A stretch of 64,000 nt of DNA from Pseudoxanthomonas sp. PXM02 (GTDB lineage: Bacteria > Pseudomonadota > Gammaproteobacteria > Xanthomonadales > Xanthomonadaceae), in NCBI RefSeq assembly GCF_014851805.1, contig NZ_JACVAK010000005.1:62001-126000 (forward strand). The letters run 5' to 3'. The translations under genes were made by a program, and so were the position numbers. A model generated the notes under the pieces. That model had not been told where the DNA came from. It made no database searches and worked only from the letters and a program-made list of their open reading frames with translations. Below, piece by piece: positions 8,660 to 18,194 of this stretch; positions within the stretch are counted from its first letter, which is position 1; every line of letters begins with the position of its first letter.

Positions 8660-9022
8660 ATGAATCCAACCGACGTCCGCCCCTTCATCGGCAGCAAGGA
8701 TTTCGACATCTCCCGGGCCTTCTACGAAGCCCTCGGCTGGACGACCGAGTATCTCGACGACCAGCTGGCGTTGATGGCCAACGGCGCACACCGCTTTTAC
8801 CTGCAGCGTTACTACCAGAAGGACTGGCTGGAAAACACGATGCTACATCTCACCGTCGCCGATGCCACCGCCTGCCACACGCAGATCGCCGCGGTGCTGG
8901 CGAGCGGCGCGTACGGCGAGGCGCGCGTCGCACCGCCGAAACAGGAAGACTACGGCGCACTGGTGACCTACGTCTGGGACCCGTCCGGCGTGCTGCTGCA
9001 TCTGGCGGAGTGGAAGAACTGA
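8660..9022 (+). CDS. Glyoxalase/VOC superfamily protein
   Basis: A 120-residue protein with the vicinal-oxygen-chelate pattern: RPFIGSKDFDISRAFYEALGW at the N-terminus (beta strand then the F/Y-E-A-L-G-W helix end), a central MLHLTVADATACHTQI strand-helix, and the final strand WDPSGVLLHLAEW. One domain of this size usually works as a dimer. Members include dioxygenases, glyoxalase I and resistance proteins; the metal-ligand set is not obvious here, so the reaction cannot be stated. Confidence 0.85.
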   Translation: MNPTDVRPFIGSKDFDISRAFYEALGWTTEYLDDQLALMANGAHRFYLQRYYQKDWLENTMLHLTVADATACHTQIAAVLASGAYGEARVAPPKQEDYGALVTYVWDPSGVLLHLAEWKN

Positions 9023-9024
9023 CG

Positions 9025-9456
9025 ATGCATCGCTACCCACTCGCGCTCGGTGCGGCGCTGCTGGCATGTTCGGTCGTCGCGCTGGGACAGCAGGCGCCCG
9101 CGTCGGTCGAGAACGAGGCCTATGTGCGCGCACGACTGATCTTGGTGGAGCGGGCCCCCGGCTGCGGCAACATCGTTTTCGGCTCGCGCGCGCTCTACGC
9201 GGTCGATGAGGGGCCGGATGGACTGAAGGGCGAACCACTTGAGGTTGTCGTCGGCTGCATCGAATTTCCGATGACCGATTGGGAGGGCATGGGTGACCTG
9301 AAGACCTTTGTCCCTGGCGAAACCCATTACCTGCGCATCAGCCGGGACAATGTCCGCAAGCTGGAGATCTACGACGACAGGGACGGTCGCGCATGGCATC
9401 TGTTGGCGGCATCCCTCAAGCCACTCGTGGACGATGGGATGCCCGCGCAGCTCTGA
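9025..9456 (+). CDS. Secreted protein of unknown function
   Basis: A 143-residue protein with a signal peptide (MHRYPLALGAALLACSVVALGQQ). The mature part is predicted beta-rich, with two cysteines (GCGNIVFG and VVGCIEF) that could pair in the periplasm, and a conserved-looking FVPGETHYLRIS strand. No named domain is recognised. The ATG at 9025 lies 2 bases after the preceding stop, which suggests translational coupling with the VOC gene. Confidence 0.7.
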   Translation: MHRYPLALGAALLACSVVALGQQAPASVENEAYVRARLILVERAPGCGNIVFGSRALYAVDEGPDGLKGEPLEVVVGCIEFPMTDWEGMGDLKTFVPGETHYLRISRDNVRKLEIYDDRDGRAWHLLAASLKPLVDDGMPAQL

Positions 9457-9502
9457 GTCCCCGTGGTCGTCTAGCATGAGGGACCCCACCGGACCGTCCC
9501 CC

Positions 9503-9865
9503 ATGTCGTCACGCCCCCTGCAGACCTACACCGGCGCTTGCCACTGCGGCGCCATCCGCTTCGAGATCGACACCGAGTTCCCCGAGCTGACGCAGTGCGA
9601 CTGCTCGATCTGCCGCAAGAAGAACGCGTTGATGGTGAAGGTGCACGAGAGCGCCTTCCGCCTGCTGGCGGGGGAAGATGCGCTGGCCGACTACCAGTTC
9701 CACACGCACACCGCGCACCACCACTTCTGCAAGGTCTGCGGCATCTACCCGTTCCACCGCAAGCGCGTCACCCCGGACTACTACGGCATCAACGTGTACT
9801 GCCTGGACGGCTTCGATCCCGCCGGCATCCCCGTGCGGATGACCGTCGGTGCAGGCATGCCGTGA
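9503..9865 (+). CDS. GFA/CENP-V family zinc protein
   Basis: A 120-residue protein with the four-part cysteine pattern of glutathione-dependent formaldehyde-activating-like proteins: ACHCGAIRFEI, CDCSICRKKNA, and CKVCGIYPFHRKR. These cysteines bind zinc; the family enzyme adds formaldehyde to glutathione, but most members are uncharacterised. The ATG at 9503 fits the family start just ahead of the first motif; an in-frame ATG at 9476 would add nine residues. A TAGCAT -10-like element is at 9472-9477. Confidence 0.9.
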   Translation: MSSRPLQTYTGACHCGAIRFEIDTEFPELTQCDCSICRKKNALMVKVHESAFRLLAGEDALADYQFHTHTAHHHFCKVCGIYPFHRKRVTPDYYGINVYCLDGFDPAGIPVRMTVGAGMP

Positions 9866-9876
9866 CCGTCGCCGGG

Positions 9877-9882
9877 TAGACT
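9877..9882 (+). promoter_or_regulatory. -10-like TAGACT six bases before an ATG (leaderless start)
   Basis: TAGACT is followed by exactly six bases and the ATG at 9889. Transcription starting about 7 bases after the -10 would begin at the start codon. The same geometry is seen at ligA and mtnA. Confidence 0.5.
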
Positions 9883-9888
9883 GCGGCC

Positions 9889-10434
9889 ATGTGCCGATTC
9901 GTCACCGCCGTCCTTCCCGCCAGCGCGCCGCATGAGGCGTTGGATGCCATGGCACGTGCGCATGGTCGCCGCTTCTCGCGGGCGTCCAACCGCTCGGTAA
10001 TGCAGCAACTCGAAGCGGACGAAGCCTACTTCCTGACGACGCTCGGCCATTGCGATTGCGATGAGCCCGTCGGTGCGCTTCACCTCGGTAAGCCGGAGGA
10101 CTGGGACGAGACGGCCCGCAAGCTGGCGCGCAAGGGCTGGAGCGAAGGCAAGATCGCCCGCGCGGTGGCACAGAAACGCGAGCAGGCCGAAGCGGCCGAC
10201 GGCGTGAAACGACGGCACGCGGACGACGACCTGGCCCGCTGGCGCGCCTTCGTGGATGCCGTCCTTTCTTCGGGCCAGACCGACCGGCTGGGCCTGCTGC
10301 TGCACGTCTACAGCGGCACGCTGGACGATGAGCCGGTCGTGATCCGCGAGCGCCGCCCGGTCGGACGGACGGAGGATCGCGCCGGGCTGCTGTACGGCAT
10401 GGAAGAGGACGTGCTGTACCTGTTCCACGCCTGA
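9889..10434 (+). CDS. Conserved-looking cytoplasmic protein, unknown function
   Basis: A 181-residue protein that I cannot assign. It begins MCRFVTAVLPASAPHEALDAMARAHGRRF and has a distinctive YFLTTLGHCDCDEPVG motif, whose two cysteines and histidine could bind a metal. A charged helical middle (KLARKGWSEGKIARAVAQK) and a terminal beta strand (EEDVLYLFHA) follow. The gene is the last of the accessory block and is followed directly by the 21-base repeat array. A -10-like TAGACT lies six bases upstream of the ATG, so the message may be leaderless. Confidence 0.7.
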   Translation: MCRFVTAVLPASAPHEALDAMARAHGRRFSRASNRSVMQQLEADEAYFLTTLGHCDCDEPVGALHLGKPEDWDETARKLARKGWSEGKIARAVAQKREQAEAADGVKRRHADDDLARWRAFVDAVLSSGQTDRLGLLLHVYSGTLDDEPVVIRERRPVGRTEDRAGLLYGMEEDVLYLFHA

Positions 10435-10496
10435 CCCCGTCGGGCTGGCGTTCCACGCGCAGCACATCTCACATTCCCGCGGGCAGATGGCACGCT

Positions 10497-10878
10497 GAGC
10501 CCCATCGATGGCATTCCGAGTGCCATCCGCAAGGCTCGGAATCCCGACGATGGGGCACCAGAGCTCCATCGATGGCGCTCGGCGTGCCGTCGTCGGCATT
10601 CAAAGACCCATCGATCGCTTTCCGAATCCCGACGTCGGAGCTCCCGAGCCCCGACGGTGGCTTTCGGAAAGCCAGCGCCGGCACTCAAAGACCCAAAGCT
10701 CACACTTCGAGTCCCGACGTCGGAGCGCATGAGCTCCAGCGCTGGCTTTCGGAGCGCCGGCGCTGGCTCTCGAAAACCCGACGCTCACCTTCCGAGCCCC
10801 GACGTCGGAGCTCATGAGCTCCGGCGCTGGCTTTCAAAGAGCCGGCGCTGGCATTCCGGGCCTTGCGCGTGGAGCTCC
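10497..10878. repeat. Hierarchical tandem array of palindrome-centred 21-base units
   Basis: About 18 degenerate units of 21 bases run head to tail. Each starts GAG(C/T)-CC or AAGACC, has a central palindrome such as CCATCGATGG, CCGACGTCGG or CCAGCGCTGG, and ends GGC-TTTC/ATTC. Every fourth unit is 22 bases long (10539-10560, 10624-10645, 10709-10730, 10794-10815), giving an 85-base higher-order period: units at 10561, 10646, 10731 and 10816 resemble one another more than their neighbours. No open frame through it looks coding, and the one-base slip each 85 bases breaks any repeated reading frame. It fills the 558-base gap before ligA. Confidence 0.9.
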
Positions 10879-10980
10879 GCGGGCCATCTCGTTTGCGCTG
10901 ACCCGGTGGCACCGTCCGCCAGAGGGCAGGGACCGTCCTCGGCCGCCCGGTGCTGCACGCCCTGTCACAGTCGCCGGCCT

Positions 10981-13335
<2,355 letters not shown>

Positions 13336-13353
13336 GCGGCAGGAATGGTCGAT

Positions 13354-13444
13354 GTGGGAGCGACGTCAGTCGCGATCGCTTTCCGGATGCACGGACGCCC
13401 GGTCATGCCCTGATTCCGTTCATCGCGACTGACGTCGCTCCCAC
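13354..13444. repeat. REP inverted pair 1
   Basis: A 23-base arm starting GTGGGAGCGACGTCAGTCGC (13354-13376) and its exact reverse complement (13422-13444), 45 bases apart, just after the ligA stop. The arms would form a long hairpin in RNA from either strand. Confidence 0.9.
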
Positions 13445-13541
13445 ACCGGGTATCGCGCGATGAATGGGCAAGCCTTCGCGGGACGAAGCGCGGTTGCTGG
13501 CGTTTCCGGAGATGCATGCGTGAGCGACAGGGATGATCGGT

Positions 13542-13632
13542 GTGGGAGCGACGTAAGTCGCGATCGCTTTGCGAATGCGTGGACGCCCGGTCGTGCCCCG
13601 ATTCTGTTCACCGCGACTGACGTCGCTCCCAC
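13542..13632. repeat. REP inverted pair 2 (in duplicated unit)
   Basis: Arms at 13542-13564 and 13610-13632, exactly 188 bases after pair 1. The left arm reads GACGTAAGTCGC where the right-arm complement still carries the GACGTCAGTC form, so the arms mispair at one base. Confidence 0.9.
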
Positions 13633-13729
13633 ACCGGGTACCGCGCGATGAACGGGCAAGCCTTCGCGGGACGAAGCGCGGTTGCTGGCGTTTCCGGAGA
13701 TGCATGCGTGAGCGGCAGGGATGACCGAT

Positions 13730-13820
13730 GTGGGAGCGACGTAAGTCGCGATCGCTTTGCGGATGCGCGGACGACCGGCCGTGCCCCGATTCCGTTCATC
13801 GCGACTGACGTCGCTCCCAC
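13730..13820. repeat. REP inverted pair 3 (in duplicated unit)
   Basis: Arms at 13730-13752 and 13798-13820, again 188 bases on. The right arm ends 15 bases before the epmA start codon, so a hairpin could influence epmA expression. Confidence 0.9.
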
Positions 13821-13835
13821 GCCGGGTACCGCGCG

Positions 13836-14807
13836 ATGAAATGGCAACCGTCCGCATCGATGGAGGCCTTCCGTCAGCGCGCCCAACTCAACCGCCTCAT
13901 CCGCGAGTTCTTCCACGCGCGCAACGTGCTGGAAGTCGAGACGCCGATGATGTCGCGGGCGGGCAATACCGATCCGAACATTGCGTCGTTCTCGCTCGAA
14001 TTTTCCGGCCGCACCGATGGCGCACCGCGTACGCGCTGGCTGCGCACCTCGCCGGAGTTTCCGTTGAAGCGCCTGCTGGCGGCGGGTATCGGCGACTGCT
14101 ACGAGCTGGGGCGCGTGTTCCGTGATGGCGAAGCCGGGGGGCGGCACAACCCGGAGTTCACCATGCTGGAGTGGTACCGCGTGGGCTGGACGCTCGAACC
14201 GCTGATCGACGAGACGGTGGCGCTGGTGCAGGCGGCGCTGGCGATGATCGGCCGGCAGGCGACGGCATCGCGGATCAGCTTCCGCGATCTGTATCGGCAG
14301 CGGCTCGGCTTCGATCCGATGACCGCCGAGCTGGACGTGGTGCGCCATGCCGCCGCCGGCATCGCCATCGATGGTGAAGGACTGACGCGCGACGACTGGC
14401 TGGACCTGCTGATGACGCATGTGCTTCAACCTGCGTTCGGGCGCGACGAGATCCTCGTCGTGCACGACTATCCCGCCACGCAATCGGCGCTGGCGCGCGT
14501 GGTGGAGCGCGATGGCGTGCCGGTCGCGGAGCGGTTCGAGCTGTACCTCGGTGCGCTGGAACTGGCCAACGGCTACCACGAGCTGACCGATGCGGTGGAG
14601 CAGCGCACGCGCTTCGAGCGTGATGTCGTCGTGCGGCAGGCACGCGGCGATGTCGCGCCGCCGATCGACGATGCCTTGCTGGACGCGCTGGCCCACGGCA
14701 TGCCGGCGTGCGCGGGCGTGGCGCTGGGCGTGGACCGCCTGCTGATGGCGATGGGCGATACGGCGCGCATCGCCAATGTCGTCGCGTTCGACTTCGCGCG
14801 CGGCTGA
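13836..14807 (+). CDS. epmA: EF-P-(R)-beta-lysine ligase (GenX/PoxA)
   Basis: A 323-residue class II lysyl-tRNA-synthetase paralogue that lacks the anticodon-binding domain, the hallmark of EpmA, which attaches beta-lysine to elongation factor P. Motif 2 ([12 protein letters not shown] then [27 protein letters not shown]) and motif 3 ([14 protein letters not shown]) are intact, and EVETPMMS is the motif 1 region. The ATG at 13836 gives [16 protein letters not shown]. The first codons are echoed in the upstream tandem repeat. An 18-base perfect palindrome follows the stop. Confidence 0.95.
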   Translation: [323 protein letters not shown]

Positions 14808-14819
14808 AAGCCAGCCAAA

Positions 14820-14837
14820 CATCGCGTCGACGCGATG
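14820..14837. repeat. Perfect 18-base palindrome after epmA
   Basis: CATCGCGTCGACGCGATG reads the same on both strands. It lies between epmA and the DUF3011 gene. It has no T tract, so it may be a factor-binding site or a weak terminator stem; nothing decides between them. Confidence 0.6.
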
Positions 14838-14881
14838 AAGACTGCAAACGGTTTCGTGGGTTCACGTTCATGATGGCTGCG

Positions 14882-14887
14882 TAGATT
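14882..14887 (+). promoter_or_regulatory. Candidate -10 of the DUF3011 gene
   Basis: TAGATT about 30 bases before the chosen ATG; a start some 7 bases downstream would leave a short leader containing the CGAGG ribosome site. Confidence 0.45.
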
Positions 14888-14916
14888 GCAGGCCAACACC
14901 CACGAGGATGCACGCC

Positions 14917-15669
14917 ATGGACCGCCACCTGATCGCTTCGTTGATGCTGGGAACCGCCACACTGCTCGGCACTGCCGCGGCCAAGGCCGCACCGCAGTAC
15001 GACGATCGCTATTACGGCGGCGGCCAGACGGTCCGCTGCGAGTCCGCGAGCAACCGGTACCGCGAGTGTCCGATGGATACGCGCGGCGGTGTGCAGCTGA
15101 CGCGCCAGCTGTCGAGCACGCGTTGCGAAGAGGGCCGCAACTGGGGCCTGGGTCGCAATGGCGTGTGGGTCGATCGCGGTTGCCGCGCCGAGTTCACCAG
15201 CGGGCGCGGCGGTGGCTGGGGCAATGGCGGGGGCTGGTCGGGCAACGGTCAGCGCATCCGCTGCGAATCGGACAAGGGCCGCACGCGCACCTGTGCGATT
15301 CCGCCGCGCGCCGACGTCAGGCTGGTGCGCCAGCTGTCGAGCTCGCGCTGCGTGGAAGGCCACACCTGGGGTCAGGACCGCAATAACCTGTGGGTGACGC
15401 AGGGCTGCCGGGCCGAGTTCGAGGTCTACGGGCGCGGCAACGGCTGGGGCAATGGCGGTGGCTGGGGCAACAACAACGGCAACTACGGCCAGACCTTCCG
15501 TTGCGAATCCGACAAGGGCCGCACGCGCAACTGCGGGTTCGACGGCCGTCGCGTACAGCTGGTGCGCCAGCTGTCGAGCAGCGCCTGCATCGAGGGCCGC
15601 ACCTGGGGCCGCGACAACCGTGGCGTGTGGGTGACGGCGGGGTGCAGGGCGGAGTTCCGCAGCTGGTGA
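14917..15669 (+). CDS. Secreted DUF3011 protein with three repeats
   Basis: A 250-residue exported protein: signal peptide [24 protein letters not shown], then three copies of a roughly 60-residue cysteine module built as RCES-x-RxRxC ... LVRQLSSxxCxEGxxWGxDxxGVWVxxGCRAEF, joined by glycine/asparagine/tryptophan-rich linkers such as [11 protein letters not shown]. Each module has four cysteines, so two disulfides per module are likely. This is the DUF3011 family, common in Xanthomonadaceae, function not established. ATG 14917 has GAGG at a good distance; the ATG at 14908 is too close to it. Confidence 0.9.
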   Translation: MDRHLIASLMLGTATLLGTAAAKAAPQYDDRYYGGGQTVRCESASNRYRECPMDTRGGVQLTRQLSSTRCEEGRNWGLGRNGVWVDRGCRAEFTSGRGGGWGNGGGWSGNGQRIRCESDKGRTRTCAIPPRADVRLVRQLSSSRCVEGHTWGQDRNNLWVTQGCRAEFEVYGRGNGWGNGGGWGNNNGNYGQTFRCESDKGRTRNCGFDGRRVQLVRQLSSSACIEGRTWGRDNRGVWVTAGCRAEFRSW

Positions 15670-15706
15670 GTTCCATCGCCGGAACGGCCCTGTCACGGCG
15701 GGCCGT

Positions 15707-15712
15707 TACAAT
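15707..15712 (+). promoter_or_regulatory. Candidate -10 of mtnA (leaderless start)
   Basis: TACAAT is followed by six bases and the mtnA ATG, with no ribosome site between. The geometry is the same as for ligA and the gene at 9889. Confidence 0.55.
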
Positions 15713-15718
15713 GGCGGC

Positions 15719-16777
15719 ATGAACGACACCTTCGATTACGCCCGTTACGACCGCATCCGTCCCATCCGCTGGACCGGCACCGCGCTGGAACTGCTGGACC
15801 AGCGCAAGCTGCCGTTCGTGGTGGAGTACCTGAGCTGCACGACCAGCGATGAGGTGGCCGATGCCATCCATGTGCTGGCCGTGCGCGGCGCGCCGGCCAT
15901 CGGCATTGCGGCGGCGTGGGGCGTGGTGCTGGCCTCGCGCGAGGTGATGGCGGCCACGCCCGCCGAGGCGCTGGAGAAGCTGGAGCCGGCCCTGCAGCGC
16001 CTCAACGACGCACGCCCCACCGCGGTCAACCTGGCCTGGGCACTGGCGCGCATGCGCGCAGCGCTGCGCACCGCCGGCAGCGACTGGCGCGGCGTGCTGG
16101 AACTGGAAGCGCTGGCGATCGCCGAGGAAGACCTGGCGGCCAACCGCCACATGGGCGAACTCGGTGCGGCGCTGATCGGCGAGGGCAGCGGCGTGCTGAC
16201 CCACTGCAATACCGGCTCGCTGGCCACCGCCGGCTTCGGCACCGCGCTGGGCGTGATCCGCGCCGGCGTGGCGCAGGGGCGCATCGGCAAGGTGTATGCC
16301 GGCGAGACGCGTCCGTGGCAGCAGGGCGCGCGGCTCACCGCGTGGGAACTGCAGCAGGACGGCATCCCGGCCACCCTGATCGCCGACTCCGCCGCCTCGC
16401 ACCTGATGAAGACCGGGGCGGTGCAGTGGGTCATCGTGGGGGCGGACCGCATCTGCGCCAACGGCGACACCGCCAACAAGATCGGCACCTACCAGCTGGC
16501 CATCGCCGCACGCCATCACGGGGCGAAGTTCATGGTGGTGGCACCGTCGTCCACGGTGGACATGGCCACGCCCAACGGCGATGCGATCCATATCGAAGAA
16601 CGCGACCCGGCCGAACTGCTCGGCATCGGCGGCACCCGCATCGTCGCCGAGGGCGTGGCGGCGTGGAACCCGGTGTTCGACGTGACCCCGGCCTCGCTGA
16701 TCGACGCCATCGTCACCGAAAAGGGCGTGATCGAGCAGCCGGACGAGGCGCGCATGCGGGCTGCCTTCGGCGGATGA
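15719..16777 (+). CDS. mtnA: S-methyl-5-thioribose-1-phosphate isomerase
   Basis: A 352-residue cytoplasmic enzyme of the methionine salvage pathway, converting methylthioribose-1-phosphate to methylthioribulose-1-phosphate. It shows the family signature [13 protein letters not shown], the catalytic cysteine in [13 protein letters not shown] (Cys163), the acid in [11 protein letters not shown] (Asp243) and the NKIGTYQLA motif. Length and motifs are normal. No other salvage gene is adjacent, so it acts here as a single gene with its own -10. Confidence 0.96.
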   Translation: MNDTFDYARYDRIRPIRWTGTALELLDQRKLPFVVEYLSCTTSDEVADAIHVLAVRGAPAIGIAAAWGVVLASREVMAATPAEALEKLEPALQRLNDARPTAVNLAWALARMRAALRTAGSDWRGVLELEALAIAEEDLAANRHMGELGAALIGEGSGVLTHCNTGSLATAGFGTALGVIRAGVAQGRIGKVYAGETRPWQQGARLTAWELQQDGIPATLIADSAASHLMKTGAVQWVIVGADRICANGDTANKIGTYQLAIAARHHGAKFMVVAPSSTVDMATPNGDAIHIEERDPAELLGIGGTRIVAEGVAAWNPVFDVTPASLIDAIVTEKGVIEQPDEARMRAAFGG

Positions 16778-16958
16778 GTCCGCTTAAGCGCATCCCAGGT
16801 GGGTCCAACATCGACGTAGCGCGTCAGGCGCGTGCCGCGGATGCCGCGCAGGTGGCATGGCGCGGCTGAAACGTCGCCGCTGCGCACCGGGTCCTGACGT
16901 GTCCGCGGACGTGGCACGCGGGTTGCATCGCGGGGTGCATCCCGTCCAGGAATCGCGC

Positions 16959-18098
16959 ATGCGCGCCCAGACCGTCCACGCTCCGACCGTTGTGCCCGGG
17001 CTGCTCCACAGCCTGCGTGTCCTGCTGTCCCGCAAATCGACGCGCGGACTGGATGCGGCCGAGCGCGAGGATCTCGCCCGGGCCCAGCTGCGCGCCACGC
17101 GTCCGATCGTGAGTGGCGTGCTGCTGTGCGGGGCGGTGATGATGGGCATCATCGCGCTGTTCGAACTGGTGGAAGTGACGCCTTCGATCGGCTATCCGGT
17201 GTGGGCGCAGCTGCTGGCCGCCGTCGGCGTGGCGGCCTGCGCCGCCGGGATCGCGCGCCTGGAGCACTGGCAGCATCGCCTTATGCTGCTGCTGGGCGGC
17301 ACGCTGATCGCCGGCATCTTCATGAGCATGCCGCTGCCGGGCGCGGCCGGGCAGCTGGCGCTGCGCACCGGCCTGTTCCAGTTGCTGCCGCTGGCACTGA
17401 TGGCGCTGATGGTGCGCCCGGTGTCGTTGCTGGCGCTGGCCATGCTGATCGTGGTGATGGCGCAGCTGCGCATCGCGCTGTACGGCGCACCGGGGACCGG
17501 CACCGCGCTGTACTGGCTGTACACGCTGACCACGATCGGCTTCGGCCTGGTGCTGGCGGGATACCGTACGGACTTCGCCGTGTCCGCGTGGCGCATGCGG
17601 CGCCGGCTGGTGCAGCAGGCGCACACGGATGAACTGACCGGATTGCTGAACCGCAACGGCTGGGGCGATCACGCGATCGCGGCCCATGCGCAGGCGGCGG
17701 CCGCAGGCAGGCCGATCGCGGTGGTCGTGCTGGACATCGATTTCTTCAAGCGCATCAACGACGACTACGGCCACGACGGCGGTGACGCGGTGTTGCAGCG
17801 CCTGGGCGGCATCATGCGCGCACGCGTCGGCACGACCGGCTGCGCGGCGCGTATCGGGGGCGAAGAGTTCGCGGTGTTGCTGGAGGGCAACGATGCGCTC
17901 GAGGCGCAGGCGTTCGCCGAGCGGTTGCGCCGGGAGTTCGGCAAGACGCAGGGCGATGTCACCACGACCCTGTCTGCCGGCGTCGCGCATCACCAGCCGG
18001 GCGAGACCCTGCGCGACCAGATGCGCCGCGCCGACATGGCGCTGTACGAAGCCAAGCGCGAGGGACGCGATCGCGTTCATGTTGCCGGCGTTTCCTGA
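16959..18098 (+). CDS. Membrane diguanylate cyclase (GGDEF)
   Basis: A 379-residue inner-membrane protein. About six hydrophobic helices between residues 45 and 200 form a membrane sensor of unknown input, followed by a GGDEF domain (DELTGLLNRNGW, LDIDFFKRINDDYGHDGGD, RIGGEEFAVLL). The GGEEF active site is intact, so cyclic di-GMP synthesis from two GTP is expected. The RxxD inhibitory site that normally precedes it by five residues is absent (the positions read GTTG), so product inhibition through that site is unlikely. The ATG at 16959 follows CAGG; upstream in-frame codons add a non-family tail. Confidence 0.9.
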   Translation: MRAQTVHAPTVVPGLLHSLRVLLSRKSTRGLDAAEREDLARAQLRATRPIVSGVLLCGAVMMGIIALFELVEVTPSIGYPVWAQLLAAVGVAACAAGIARLEHWQHRLMLLLGGTLIAGIFMSMPLPGAAGQLALRTGLFQLLPLALMALMVRPVSLLALAMLIVVMAQLRIALYGAPGTGTALYWLYTLTTIGFGLVLAGYRTDFAVSAWRMRRRLVQQAHTDELTGLLNRNGWGDHAIAAHAQAAAAGRPIAVVVLDIDFFKRINDDYGHDGGDAVLQRLGGIMRARVGTTGCAARIGGEEFAVLLEGNDALEAQAFAERLRREFGKTQGDVTTTLSAGVAHHQPGETLRDQMRRADMALYEAKREGRDRVHVAGVS

Positions 18099-18136
18099 AC
18101 GCTTTTAATTCGTTTCCAAATGTGACATCCCTGCGC

Positions 18137-18142
18137 TAGCAT
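18137..18142 (+). promoter_or_regulatory. Candidate -10 for the 18195 kinase operon
   Basis: TAGCAT, about 50 bases upstream of the kinase ATG, within an AT-richer stretch that begins just after the diguanylate cyclase stop. No clear -35. Confidence 0.35.
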
Positions 18143-18194
18143 CCCCGTGATGTCGGCAGGGCACCCCTGCGGCGCACGCACATGCCAGGGGAAC

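Noticed and set aside
10497-10878. CRISPR array
   Set aside because: Units are contiguous with no spacers of unique sequence and no cas genes are present.
13460-13839. Short open frames starting MNGQAFAGRSAV in the duplicated units
   Set aside because: They are fusions of copied epmA start codons with repeat sequence and depend on the duplication; no independent support.
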